DNA from: Deltaproteobacteria bacterium
GTDB taxonomy: Bacteria > Desulfobacterota > G020345765
Length of the DNA: 18,106 nucleotides
NCBI GenBank assembly: GCA_030616835.1
Contig: JAUWWP010000016.1
Location: 1 to 18,106 of the forward strand
Reading direction: 5' to 3'
Positions 1-7,850 of the stretch are shown here, piece by piece; position 1 is the stretch's first letter, and every line of letters begins with the position of its first letter. A program made the position numbers and the translations under genes. Below the pieces are notes generated by a model. That model ran no database searches and was not told the DNA's origin. It worked only from the letters and a program-made list of their open reading frames with translations.

Positions 1-1257
1 AACCTCAGCCGTGCTCTCCTCATCCCATTCATCTTTCACCACCAGCTCAAACTTATAGGTCCCTGCCTGAGTGGGAGTAAATTCAGAATAGGGACCGTAA
101 GGGTCGGAAAGGCTGATGGACGAGCCTTCCGGCTCTTCGGAAACTGTCCAATCATAGCTAAGAAAATCATCGTCCGGATCATAGCTTCCGGATCCATCGA
201 GAACTACCTCACTACCAACAAAAACCGCTTGATAAGGAATGCCTACCAGGGCCACCGGCGGGAAGTTAGTAGTTGGACCGTCTTCAATTTTGAATCCTTT
301 GCTTAAAAATCCTTTGCCCCCATCAGGATTAATAACCCATACATCCCAGGTCCCCGTCGGGGCCCCATAAAGGTCTAAATCGGCAGAGATCATGGTCGAA
401 GAAACCATGGTCGACGAAGAAACCGTAATGTCCGGCCGCCGGTCCTGGGTCAATTTTACCGTAGCACCCTCCTCAAGACTATCCCCGGTTATAGTGACCG
501 TAATGCGGCAACTTTCTTCATTATTTCCACTACTGGGGGTTATCCCGCTAACCACTATCGCCGGATAGAGAGTACTAACCCCATCCATATCATCCTGCTC
601 CAGCGCCCGCTTTGTTGTCTCACAGAGAGTTTCCACCTTGCCATACATAGTGTAATCTTTGTCTTTTTCTTCATCGTATAGATCGTCAAGGCCAAAGGTA
701 TGTCCAATTTCGTGAGTAGCAATATTCTGGACATCCATTAAATTTTGAGGGCAATCAGCCGGAGCGGGCGGATCAATGGTAGCCCAATCAAAATTGACCC
801 CATTAAATTCGATGTCAGTATCTAATATTTCACCACTCGAAGTATCATACCAGGTAGAGGTAAGGGCAATAGTATTCTGACCATAAGACCACTCGCTCTC
901 CCTCCAGATGAGCAGGTTAATTCCATCTCTATAGGTAATTTTCCGGGATATAATTCCATAATCGCTGAAGCAGAGGTAGGATGTAGGAACCTCTTCCCAG
1001 GTTTGAAATGAACTTCTAATAGCTTCAAATTCCCCGTCCGAGTAATCCCCGCTGTCATCTATATTCGGGGTTCCCGCTGAATTAATCACGAAAGGAATCA
1101 TTGGGAGTTCAGAATCACTCCAAACCCAATGAAGCTCTGGGTAGGGATGAACTTCACCACGCATAATTTCATAGCTATAAGCTCGGGCAGTAAAAATTAT
1201 TGAAAAGGCTACCAAAAAATGCAAAATTAAATCTTTCCTAATAGTGCACACTGTCAC
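1..1257 (-). CDS. Secreted metzincin-type metalloprotease with IPT/TIG-like and PKD-like domains (C-terminus outside window)
   Basis: The frame is open from GTG at 1257 to the left edge (419 codons), so the C-terminus is missing. An in-frame TAA lies directly before the GTG, and GGAGGAGGG at 1273-1265 sits 7 nt upstream, which fixes the start. Residues 1-28 form a signal peptide (charged start, hydrophobic core, ARA end). Residues about 30-230 are the protease: HEIGHTFGLDD at 182-192 is a zinc motif HExxHxxGxxD, with Glu183 as catalytic base and Asp192 in place of the usual third His. A DYTMYG stretch just after fits the metzincin Met-turn. Residues about 232-326 resemble an IPT/TIG fold. Residues from about 333 (NFPPVALVG, then LDGSGSYDPDDD) are a PKD-like domain typical of cell-surface proteins. 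The product is probably exported. The preceding gene on the same strand encodes a small exported protein. Family assignment is by motif only; the substrate is unknown. Confidence 0.87.
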   Translation of the reverse strand, partial: MTVCTIRKDLILHFLVAFSIIFTARAYSYEIMRGEVHPYPELHWVWSDSELPMIPFVINSAGTPNIDDSGDYSDGEFEAIRSSFQTWEEVPTSYLCFSDYGIISRKITYRDGINLLIWRESEWSYGQNTIALTSTWYDTSSGEILDTDIEFNGVNFDWATIDPPAPADCPQNLMDVQNIATHEIGHTFGLDDLYDEEKDKDYTMYGKVETLCETTKRALEQDDMDGVSTLYPAIVVSGITPSSGNNEESCRITVTITGDSLEEGATVKLTQDRRPDITVSSSTMVSSTMISADLDLYGAPTGTWDVWVINPDGGKGFLSKGFKIEDGPTTNFPPVALVGIPYQAVFVGSEVVLDGSGSYDPDDDFLSYDWTVSEEPEGSSISLSDPYGPYSEFTPTQAGTYKFELVVKDEWDEESTAEV

Positions 1258-1280
1258 TTACCTGCCCTCCTCCGACGGGA

Positions 1281-1351
1281 TTGCAAATTGCAAAAGGCGA
1301 AGGAAAGTCAACTTCTACTTTGCAATTTTCAATTTTCAATTTGCAATTTCC
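1281..1351. repeat. Imperfect palindromic TTGCAATTT/CAATTTTCAATTT repeat
   Basis: Left arm TTGCAAATTGCAAAA and right arm TTTGCAATTTTCAATTT are largely complementary around a purine-rich middle. The right part overlaps the end of the gene at 1329-1922 and supplies its last codons and TGA stop. A related stretch, GATTGCAGATTGCAGATC, lies at about 17123-17140. Confidence 0.65.
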
Positions 1352-1922
1352 GAATCACCTTAATAGAATCAACAAAGTCCTCCAGGAAGACCTTCTTCTC
1401 CTCTCGGACAGCTTCGGTCTTCACTGCCTCTTCTTTATCAATTATCCGCAGACCCTTATCCTGTCCAGTCATATCCAGGATCTTCCTCCCGGTCTCTTTA
1501 TCAGTAATTATCCGGAACTTCCCCTGGGCCAGCCCTACCACCTTCCGAAAATATTCCTCACCCTTTTGCAAAAAAACCAATACTTCCTCACCCTCCTGGA
1601 AATCCGGAAAACCTGATACTTTTAGCCCCACATCACCAATAACTCCCCCGGGCTGCCTGATAACCACCTCTTCTTTGGCCAAATCACCTTTGATGGATCT
1701 GCCCACCTTGATGGTAATTGTGGTATTAATTCTGGGTTCATCCTGATTCCATTCGCAGTGCTTCTTTACCACCTTCCCCTGAACAATCTCCCGGGCCTTC
1801 TTGGTTAACTCCTCGGTATTCAGGCAGAGCATTGTGGTAGATTGGACTTCCCTGACAGAACAATTGATTACCAGGAATCCTCCCAGCAGAATTGGCAATA
1901 ATCTTAGTCTGAATTTCCCCAT
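1329..1922 (-). CDS. Small exported protein of unknown function, upstream partner of the metalloprotease
   Basis: The protein has 197 residues. Two ATGs are possible (1928 and 1922). The Shine-Dalgarno GGAGG at 1934-1930 is 1 nt from the first and 7 nt from the second, so 1922 is chosen. Residues 1-20 are a signal peptide (GKFRLRLLPILLGGFLVINC). The Cys looks lipobox-like, but Ile and Asn before it are not canonical, so lipidation is uncertain. The body has beta-rich segments: a VQGKVV strand, an INTTITIKV strand, then the pattern PGGVIGDVGLKVSGFPDF followed by GEEVLVFL. The C-terminal third is charged and helical. I cannot assign a family. I believe such proteins occur beside matrixin-like proteases in other uncultured bacteria, but I cannot verify that here. 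The last codons and the stop fall within an intergenic repeat, so the native C-terminus may have been altered. It is probably cotranscribed with the protease, 71 nt downstream. Confidence 0.8.
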   Translation of the reverse strand: MGKFRLRLLPILLGGFLVINCSVREVQSTTMLCLNTEELTKKAREIVQGKVVKKHCEWNQDEPRINTTITIKVGRSIKGDLAKEEVVIRQPGGVIGDVGLKVSGFPDFQEGEEVLVFLQKGEEYFRKVVGLAQGKFRIITDKETGRKILDMTGQDKGLRIIDKEEAVKTEAVREEKKVFLEDFVDSIKVIRKLQIEN

Positions 1923-1929
1923 CGGCATC

Positions 1930-1934
1930 CCTCC
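1930..1934 (-). promoter_or_regulatory. Ribosome binding site that decides the start at 1922
   Basis: GGAGG on the minus strand has 7 nt spacing to ATG 1922, but only 1 nt to the upstream in-frame ATG at 1928. Confidence 0.65.
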
Positions 1935-1942
1935 TTAAACTG

Positions 1943-2590
1943 TTAAAACCCCTGGATAGGGCAGTCATCACACCCAGGGGTTCTGCGGCAGTAATTATGC
2001 CCCAGGTGGACTATTAATGCGTGGAACTCATTAAACAACTGAACATCGGTGGGCAGGTTATCCATGAATAGCTCCTGAATCTGTTCGTAGGAGGAATCTT
2101 CAGCGATTAAATTATGGCGCGTGCATAAACGATAGGTATAGGTATCCACAACAAAGATAGGCTTCTCCAGGGCATAGAGAAGGATACTATCAGCGGTCTC
2201 CGGGCCAATTCCCCTCAGGTGCAGTAGCTTTTCCCGAAGTGGGTAAAGCTCCTCAGCAAACATTGCCTTCAAATTGCCGTCAAACTCATCGAAAAAGAAT
2301 TTAATGAGAGTCTTTAGCCTCTTTGCCTTCTGATTAAAGTACCCGGAAGGTTTGATGAGCACGGCCAGCTCTGGCTCGGCTATCCCCTTAAGCCCTTGAG
2401 GAGAGAGAAGGCCCTTTCCCTTCAGTCTTCCGATTGCCTTCTCCACATTCTTCCAGGAAGTATTCTGAGTCAGAATAGCCCCCACTATCACCTCAAAGCT
2501 GCTCTCCGCCGGCCACCAGTACTGAGGACCAAAGGAGGCGTATAGCTTATCATAGATCTCCATCAGCTTTTTACCAGGAGAGGAAGGCAT
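1943..2590 (-). CDS. HhH-GPD base-excision DNA glycosylase (endonuclease III/MagIII-like)
   Basis: The protein has 215 residues and should excise damaged bases from DNA. The signature is AILTQNTSWKNVEKA at 38-52, the helix-hairpin-helix LRGIGPETADS at about 125-135, and the conserved catalytic Asp in VVDTYTYR (Asp149). The position of the EndoIII catalytic lysine (GVGRKTA) is Glu131 here, which suggests a monofunctional glycosylase without beta-lyase activity, as in the MagIII-type 3-methyladenine branch. The C-terminus carries Cys201, Cys207 and Cys210, part of the EndoIII [4Fe-4S] pattern, but the protein stops five residues later with no fourth Cys. No good Shine-Dalgarno precedes ATG 2590, and ATG at 2563 is an alternative. 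The leader is repeat sequence. It lies 20 nt upstream of the exported-protein gene on the same strand. Exact substrate is not determinable. Confidence 0.85.
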   Translation of the reverse strand: MPSSPGKKLMEIYDKLYASFGPQYWWPAESSFEVIVGAILTQNTSWKNVEKAIGRLKGKGLLSPQGLKGIAEPELAVLIKPSGYFNQKAKRLKTLIKFFFDEFDGNLKAMFAEELYPLREKLLHLRGIGPETADSILLYALEKPIFVVDTYTYRLCTRHNLIAEDSSYEQIQELFMDNLPTDVQLFNEFHALIVHLGHNYCRRTPGCDDCPIQGF

Positions 2591-2616
2591 CTTAAAATAA
2601 ATCCAAATGACAAAAT

Positions 2617-2650
2617 CCTACTTCGCCGTAGTAGCTACGAAGGCTGAATC
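2617..2650. repeat. Interspersed hairpin repeat, family A (CCTACTTCG...CGAAGGCTGAATC), copy 1
   Basis: The ends are CCTACTTCG and CTACGAAGGCTGAATC around a short GTAG/CTAC core. The same ends occur at 4695-4737 and 14243-14324 with different central stems. Confidence 0.75.
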
Positions 2651-2674
2651 AAATGTCAACAGATAGGATTCAAG

Positions 2675-2724
2675 TCCCTGCTATTCCTTGCTATTCCCTG
2701 CTATTCCTTGCTATTCCCTGCTAT
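2675..2724. repeat. 10-bp tandem repeat (CTATTCCYTG)n
   Basis: Four exact 10-base units alternate as CTATTCCTTG and CTATTCCCTG (2681-2720), i.e. two perfect 20-bp units, flanked by partial copies. It encodes the last six residues (AGNSKE) and the TAG stop of the acyl-CoA synthetase on the minus strand. Confidence 0.9.
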
Positions 2725-4221
2725 GGTCAGCTCACTTTTAAGCACCTTACCGGTTGCAGTCCTGGGAAGGGAATCCCGGAACTCCACTATCTGGGGAACT
2801 TTGTAATTAGCCAGCTTTTCCCGACAGTATTTAACCAGTTCCTTCTCCTCGGCCTCCATACCCTTCTTCATAACAACTGCTGCCTTGATGATTGCCCCCC
2901 TTTTCTCGTCGGGGACACCAACGACCGCCACTTCGCCAACCATAGGATGTTGGGTAAGGATGTTTTCCACCTCGGCCGGATAAACATTCAGGCCCCCGGT
3001 AATAATCATATCATCTTTTCTGCCCAGATGATAGAAATAGTCATCTTCATCATATTTGCCAATATCTCTGGTATGGAACCAGCCATCCCGAATTACCTCG
3101 GTAGTGGCCTCAGGCTGTTTGTAGTAACCTTTCATTATCTGAGGCCCCTTTGCCACAATCTCCCCCACTTCGCCAACGGGAAGCAGATCACCTTTTTCAT
3201 CCATGATTGCTACCTGGGCCCGGGGGACTGGCTTGCCGATGCTGCCCACTTTCCTCTCCGCATCCTCCAGAGGGGTGAGGGTAAGTAGAGGAGAGGTCTC
3301 GGTTAATCCATAGCCCTGGATGATCTTGGTATGGGGAAACTTTTCACTAAATGCCTTCATCAGCGCCGGTGGAACTGCCATGCCCATCATTGCTACTATT
3401 CGGAGACTCTTGGTATCGAATTTCTGGATATTGGGCGATTTCAGGATCATCTGGAAAATAGGTGGAACGGCATGAGTCCAGGTAACTCCGTGTTTTTCAA
3501 TGGCCTTCAGAATATGATCAGGGCTCAATTGCTCGAAGATCACCATAGTCATTCCCTCCACGATGTTGATATTGCAGTATATTGGACCGGAAATATGGGA
3601 CATAGGAAGAAGAACCCCATTTACATCCTTCCCCGAAATCCCTAAAACCTTCGTTATTGATTCCGGGAAGAGATCAAGATGATCAAATGTCAGCACCACC
3701 CCCTTTGGCCTTCCGGTAGTACCGGAGGTATAGAGGTAGAGGGCTTCATCTTCTTCTTTAATATCTACCTCTATCCCCTCCGGGGCTCCCCGCGCAATGA
3801 GGCGCTCGTAGGATAAAAACTTATCTCCCTCATAGCCGGAGATGATAATGTTTTTAAGGAAATTGAGCTCCTTGCCAACCTCTTCGGCCTGTTGAGTAAA
3901 TTGAGCGGTGGTGATTAAAGCTGCCGCTCCGGCATCGGAGAGAATATCCCGCAGTTCCTGAGCCTTGATGCGAATATCAATGGGCATTGCAATCCCCCCC
4001 AGATTCAGAGTTGCCAGGTAACTTTCTACAAATTGAATTGAGTTGGGAAGAATCAATGCTATCCTATCGCCCTGTTTTATTTCCAGGTCTCTCATCCCAT
4101 TGGAAAGCCGGTTCATCCTTTCATATAGCTCAGAGAAACTCAGTCTTTTCTCCCCGCATATTACTGCTGCCTTCTCCCCGCACCCCTGAACCGCCTTCTT
4201 CAGTGTCTCTCCAACAATCAT
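2701..4221 (-). CDS. AMP-binding acyl-CoA synthetase (fatty-acid/medium- or long-chain acyl-CoA ligase family)
   Basis: The protein has 506 residues, normal for an ANL-superfamily ligase. It should form an acyl-adenylate from a carboxylic acid and ATP and pass it to CoA. Motifs in order: P-loop YTSGTTGRPKG at 163-173, adenine-binding GYGLTETSP at 303-311, GWFHTRDIGKYDEDDYFYHL at 380-399, hinge GRKDDMIITGG at 400-410, NVYPAEVE at 412-419, and the C-terminal catalytic lysine in LPRTATGKVLK (Lys492). All expected residues are present, so it should be active. The start is supported by GGGGGAGGG just upstream of ATG 4221. No signal peptide, so cytoplasmic. It stands alone between repeat-filled gaps. 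The last residues come from a tandem repeat and probably sit beyond the folded domain. Chain length and substrate cannot be read from sequence. Confidence 0.93.
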   Translation of the reverse strand: MIVGETLKKAVQGCGEKAAVICGEKRLSFSELYERMNRLSNGMRDLEIKQGDRIALILPNSIQFVESYLATLNLGGIAMPIDIRIKAQELRDILSDAGAAALITTAQFTQQAEEVGKELNFLKNIIISGYEGDKFLSYERLIARGAPEGIEVDIKEEDEALYLYTSGTTGRPKGVVLTFDHLDLFPESITKVLGISGKDVNGVLLPMSHISGPIYCNINIVEGMTMVIFEQLSPDHILKAIEKHGVTWTHAVPPIFQMILKSPNIQKFDTKSLRIVAMMGMAVPPALMKAFSEKFPHTKIIQGYGLTETSPLLTLTPLEDAERKVGSIGKPVPRAQVAIMDEKGDLLPVGEVGEIVAKGPQIMKGYYKQPEATTEVIRDGWFHTRDIGKYDEDDYFYHLGRKDDMIITGGLNVYPAEVENILTQHPMVGEVAVVGVPDEKRGAIIKAAVVMKKGMEAEEKELVKYCREKLANYKVPQIVEFRDSLPRTATGKVLKSELTIAGNSKE

Positions 4222-4266
4222 TTTCCCTCCCCCTTTTATTATAACGCTATTTTCCCTTTCAACAGG

Positions 4267-4300
4267 CCTGTCCTGAGCTTGTCGAAGGGCTCAGGACAAG
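4267..4300. repeat. Hairpin repeat, family B (TGTCCTGAGC...GCTCAGGACA)
   Basis: TGTCCTGAGC at 4269-4278 and GCTCAGGACA at 4289-4298 form a perfect 10-bp stem with loop TTGTCGAAGG. The CTTCGACA/GCTCAGGACA words recur at 8214-8252, 15773-15833 and 17895-17916. Confidence 0.85.
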
Positions 4301-4382
4301 AAATACCACACCCTGAAATGGAACTCAAGGGAAATATTAAATGAGGAATTTGCGTTGTAGCATTTTTTCTATCCCCCTCCCC

Positions 4383-4406
4383 TTACCCCGATGGACATCG
4401 GGGTAA
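4383..4406. repeat. Perfect palindrome TTACCCCGATG-GA-CATCGGGGTAA
   Basis: The 11-base arms are fully complementary with only two bases between them, in a CCCCTCCCC...GTGGGGG context. No T-run follows on either strand, so it is not an obvious terminator. Confidence 0.75.
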
Positions 4407-4694
4407 AGTGGGGGTGAATTTTTGCCTTCCCCATAAATAATGCCCGCAAGCCTTGAAAAACTGTTCTAATTTGGGGTAAAATTTTTCCCGAAACCTCCAT
4501 ACTCTGCATGTATACTCGCCCTCTTAATAACGAAATTGGCTGGTTTGACCAAATCCCAATCCGCCTCTAGCTGACCACCTATCCACCGCAAAATAACGAG
4601 TAGATGTAAGCTTTTAATCTGAGGGCTGAACCCCTTGGGGAGCTTGACAGAGTACAAGGACTGGATTATAAATGTACTTGATCAATGACCAAAG

Positions 4695-4737
4695 CCTACT
4701 TCGTCCCGCGTGAACGCGGGACTACGAAGGCTGAATC
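4695..4737. repeat. Interspersed hairpin repeat, family A, copy 2
   Basis: The ends CCTACTTCG and CTACGAAGGCTGAATC match copies 1 and 3. The core is a GC stem (CCGCG...CGCGG) around a short TGAA loop. Confidence 0.85.
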
Positions 4738-4756
4738 CCAATCCCAAAAAGGAAAA

Positions 4757-4813
4757 TTTCTTCGTGTAATTCGTGAAATTCGTGGTTCAAATCCCAAACC
4801 CAATCCCAATGAC
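4757..4813. repeat. ATTCGTGAAATTCGTGGTTC repeat, family C, copy 1
   Basis: Contains TTCGTGTAATTCGTGAAATT, then GTGGTTCAAATCCCAA and CAATCCCAATGAC. A second copy lies in inverse orientation at 17162-17222. It ends only 37 bases before the mutS2 start. Confidence 0.8.
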
Positions 4814-4850
4814 TGACTATCAGGATGACCCCGGAAAGCGGGACTAAAAT

Positions 4851-7265
4851 ATGGCTAAAGTTAAGGAATTACTTTTCAAAAGAACCTTAAAGGCACTCGG
4901 CTGGGATCAGCTAACCCGGAAATTAGCTGATTTTGCCATTACCTCACCGGGGCAAGAGCTCTGCTTGAATCTCCCACTAACTACGGATCAGGAGATTATT
5001 AAAAGAGAGCTCAAACAGACCTCGGAACTTAAGACCCTGCTCGAGGAGGAAGCCGATATCCCCCTGGAGGAAATCAAAGACATCCGACCGGCCTTACAGC
5101 GAGCCAGCAAGGAGGGCATATTAGAAGGCAAGGAGCTGGTATTGATCGCCCAGACCCTGAAGGTGGGTAGCAGAGCAAAGAAATTTTTCCAGCGCCGACA
5201 AAAAAGCTATCCTCTGCTTTATCAGCTTTCCTCCCCCTTAATTGAACTTACCCCCCTGGAAAGGAATATCAGTAAATGCTTTGATCTTAGTGGCGAACTC
5301 CTGGATTCAGCCAGTCCTACTCTAAAAAGGCTTCGCCGAAAGGTAACCACTCTTCGCACCCGAATAACTAAAAAGCTAAATGCCATCATAAATTCCCCTT
5401 CTAATGCCAAGATCCTCCAGGACCGATATTATACCATCCGGAGCGAGCGCTATGTTATCCCTCTGCGGGCCGAGGCCCGAGCAAGATTTAAGGGAATCGT
5501 TCACGACAGCTCAGCCAGTGGTGCCACGGTTTTTGTCGAGCCTCTGGAGCTGGTAGAGCTGAATAACCAATTAAAGAGGGCTGAACTGGAGGTAAATCGA
5601 GAGATAAGGGAAATACTCAAAAGGCTTACCCTGCGGGTGAAGGAGAAAACCACTTTGCTTCAGTCCAACCTGGAGATTCTGGCAGGGATCGACCTTGCCC
5701 GGGCCAAGGCCCTGCTCAGCAAGTCCCTGAATGCCAGTGAGCCTAAGATTAATACTCAGGGACGCATAAACCTTCACCGCTCCCGCCACCCTCTCTTAGT
5801 GCTCAGAGGAGGAAAGGTAATCGCTAATGATATTGCCCTTGGGGATAAATTCTTATCGCTAATTATCACCGGTCCCAATACCGGGGGCAAAACAGTAACT
5901 CTGATGACTGCGGGGCTGTGCGCCTTGATGGTAAGGGCAGGTCTCCATATCCCTGCTGCCCCTACTTCGGAGATAGCGATCTTCAAGGAGATCTATGCCG
6001 ACATCGGCGATGAGCAGTCTCTGGAACAGGATCTTTCCAGCTTCTCCAGCCATCTGGTGAAAATCGTTGATATCCTTAAGGCCGTCTCCTCCTCATCCCT
6101 GGTCCTTCTGGATGAAATCGTCTCTTCCACTGATCCCTCCGAAGGAACCGCCTTAGCCCGGGCCATTTTAGAAAAATTGGTGGCCCGGAAAGTAAGAACA
6201 GTAGCCACCACCCATTACAGCGGGCTGAAAGAGCTTGCCGCTAACGACAATAGATTCTGCAATGCCAGCGTGGAATTTAATTTAGAGACCCTCTCTCCTA
6301 CCTACCGTCTTCTTATGGGACTACCCGGTCGCAGCTCAGCAATTGATATTGCTAACCGGCTTGGGCTTGAACCTAACATCATCGCCAGGGCCAGAGATCT
6401 CTGGGGAAGAGAGGATAAGAGCCTAGATGCTCTTCTGGCCGAGATTGACCGAGAACGTCAAAAGCTGCAGCAGGATCAGAAAGAGATATTGCAGATAAAG
6501 GCAGAAACCAAAGAACTGAATAAGGAGTATCAGGAAAGATTGGCGAAGATTAAAGAAGAGCAGAGAGAGTTGGCCAATAGGATGCAAGAGGAGCTTTCCC
6601 GGGAGACATCCTCGGCCAAGGAAGAGATCGCCCGGATCGTTAAGGAACTTCAGCGGCAAAAAACTCTACCGCGAGCACAGGAGGCCCGGAAGAAGCTAAT
6701 CGGAGTTGAAAAAAAGGTAGAGTCTGAGATTGAAAAACATCTTGACCTTCAGAAGCCTCCGGAAGAGGAGATTATTGATACCAGCACCCTCAAAGCGGGT
6801 GAGATAGTAGAGGTCACCTCTTTAGGCAAAGAAGGGAAGGTTCTTGAGAAGCCCAGAGGAAGGGGGAAGGTAAAGGTGCAGGTAGGAGGAATTACGATGA
6901 TTGTTGACCCCATCCGCCTGAGGCGGACCCGGCCAATCACCCCCGAAGAGGCATCAGATGACCATAAGCTCCCAGCGGTCGATGCTCAACGATTAACAGC
7001 AAACAATCATATCTCACCCCCGACAGCCCTATCCTGCGATCTGCGGGGCAAGAGAGTGGATGAGGCCCTGGAAGAAGTGATAGATTTCCTCGACCAGGCT
7101 ATCCTTGCCAATCATCAGCGGGTCTGTATTATTCATGGGCACGGAACCGGTGCCCTTAAATCAGCCATCCGGGATTATCTAAAGGATTCCCCTTATGTAA
7201 GCCATTTCCGAGCCGGGGAACTTAGTGAGGGAGGAGACGGAGTAACGGTAGTCGAGCTTAAATAG
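4851..7265 (+). CDS. mutS2: Endonuclease MutS2 (ATPase plus Smr nuclease)
   Basis: The protein has 804 residues, within the usual MutS2 length. MutS2 binds branched DNA or collided ribosomes; it restrains recombination or splits ribosomes and does not do mismatch repair. The N-terminal 300 residues are the MutS core and clamp; the mismatch-recognition domain is absent, as expected. The ATPase has Walker A GPNTGGKT at 341-348, Walker B LVLLDE ending in Asp421-Glu422, and a signature IVSSTDPSEGTALA. Residues about 515-625 are a long charged coiled coil. A KOW-like basic segment follows (AGEIVEVTSLGKEGKVLE). The C-terminal Smr domain has DLRG at 730-733 and HGHGTG at 762-767. All key residues are intact. 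ATG 4851 has only a weak ribosome site (GGAC upstream). Transcribed alone and divergent from the acyl-CoA synthetase. Confidence 0.96.
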   Translation: MAKVKELLFKRTLKALGWDQLTRKLADFAITSPGQELCLNLPLTTDQEIIKRELKQTSELKTLLEEEADIPLEEIKDIRPALQRASKEGILEGKELVLIAQTLKVGSRAKKFFQRRQKSYPLLYQLSSPLIELTPLERNISKCFDLSGELLDSASPTLKRLRRKVTTLRTRITKKLNAIINSPSNAKILQDRYYTIRSERYVIPLRAEARARFKGIVHDSSASGATVFVEPLELVELNNQLKRAELEVNREIREILKRLTLRVKEKTTLLQSNLEILAGIDLARAKALLSKSLNASEPKINTQGRINLHRSRHPLLVLRGGKVIANDIALGDKFLSLIITGPNTGGKTVTLMTAGLCALMVRAGLHIPAAPTSEIAIFKEIYADIGDEQSLEQDLSSFSSHLVKIVDILKAVSSSSLVLLDEIVSSTDPSEGTALARAILEKLVARKVRTVATTHYSGLKELAANDNRFCNASVEFNLETLSPTYRLLMGLPGRSSAIDIANRLGLEPNIIARARDLWGREDKSLDALLAEIDRERQKLQQDQKEILQIKAETKELNKEYQERLAKIKEEQRELANRMQEELSRETSSAKEEIARIVKELQRQKTLPRAQEARKKLIGVEKKVESEIEKHLDLQKPPEEEIIDTSTLKAGEIVEVTSLGKEGKVLEKPRGRGKVKVQVGGITMIVDPIRLRRTRPITPEEASDDHKLPAVDAQRLTANNHISPPTALSCDLRGKRVDEALEEVIDFLDQAILANHQRVCIIHGHGTGALKSAIRDYLKDSPYVSHFRAGELSEGGDGVTVVELK

Positions 7266-7388
7266 AATTCAGAGCTTCCTTTTAGATGCTCTTAAATTTT
7301 GTCAATATCAAATATTTTACCCTCGCAAGGGTCAAGAGCAGATCCCTTTACTATTAAAGTGCCCTCCATTAGAATAGAATAGTATTTT

Positions 7389-7422
7389 TAAGGAAACAAT
7401 TATGTGTTAAATTGTTTCCTTA
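7389..7422. repeat. Perfect 13-bp inverted repeat with 8-base loop
   Basis: TAAGGAAACAATT at 7389-7401 pairs perfectly with AATTGTTTCCTTA at 7410-7422, loop ATGTGTTA. The stem is AT-rich and no clear T-tract follows on either strand. It lies 124 bases after mutS2. It could be a weak terminator, an operator or the end of a lost element. Confidence 0.7.
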
Positions 7423-7630
7423 GAAATACAATATGTGCAGAGTTATTATCGGGTTCAGGAGATGCAGTTGGAAGTGGAGGGTCGGACATTTGCAGTTACG
7501 CCGGTTTGGAAGTGGCTGCTTTCCGAAAAAGAGTAATAAGGGGTCTGCCATCCAAGGGGGAAAAGGAGATATTGAAGGGAATGGAGTTACATCTTTACTT
7601 AGTTGATTAATAGCAAGGGAAGCGGTCATT

Positions 7631-7665
7631 ATTCACCAATTCACCATTTCACCGATTCACCAATT
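7631..7665. repeat. Short degenerate tandem repeat (ATTCACCA)n
   Basis: TTCACC appears four times at 8-11 base spacing (ATTCACCAATTCACCATTTC and onward). Too short and irregular for a CRISPR array. Confidence 0.7.
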
Positions 7666-7850
7666 TTCATTTTATTCTGTCAAGAGTGCGAGCCTGAGCC
7701 TATTTTATTTTCAATAAATGAAAAATGAAGTTTGACCCTTCTTGCCTCCTTTGCGACGGTGAGCCGGCGGTTACGAAGGTGGGAGAGAGGGCAGGAGAAG
7801 GAAGGAAAGAGGTAAAATGTATGAATGCAGGACCTGACCCCTTACATTTT

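Larger units (their letters stand above)
4222..4850. other. Intergenic region between divergent acyl-CoA synthetase and mutS2 genes, repeat-rich
   Basis: This 629-base gap has no convincing gene. It holds at least four different repeat families (4267-4300, 4383-4406, 4695-4737, 4757-4813). The middle part, 4420-4680, has no recognisable feature. The promoters of both flanking divergent genes should lie here, but no strong -35/-10 pair was found. Confidence 0.7.

Noticed and set aside
2653..3288. 211-residue plus-strand frame opposite the acyl-CoA synthetase
   Set aside because: It begins in the tandem repeat and is a shadow of a conserved enzyme on the minus strand.
4383..4406. Rho-independent terminator
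   Set aside because: The palindrome has only two loop bases and no T-tract on either strand, and lies upstream of both flanking genes.
4466..4657. 63-residue open frame on the minus strand
   Set aside because: It starts with TTG, has no ribosome site, and shows no recognisable domain. It may be a decayed fragment, but I cannot support a gene.
7404..7610. 68-residue open frame after mutS2 and its antisense frame
   Set aside because: It begins inside the hairpin, has no ribosome site, and shows no coding-like composition or motif.
7631..7665. Possible CRISPR array
   Set aside because: The TTCACC unit is about 8-11 bases with no spacers of uniform length, and there are no cas genes.
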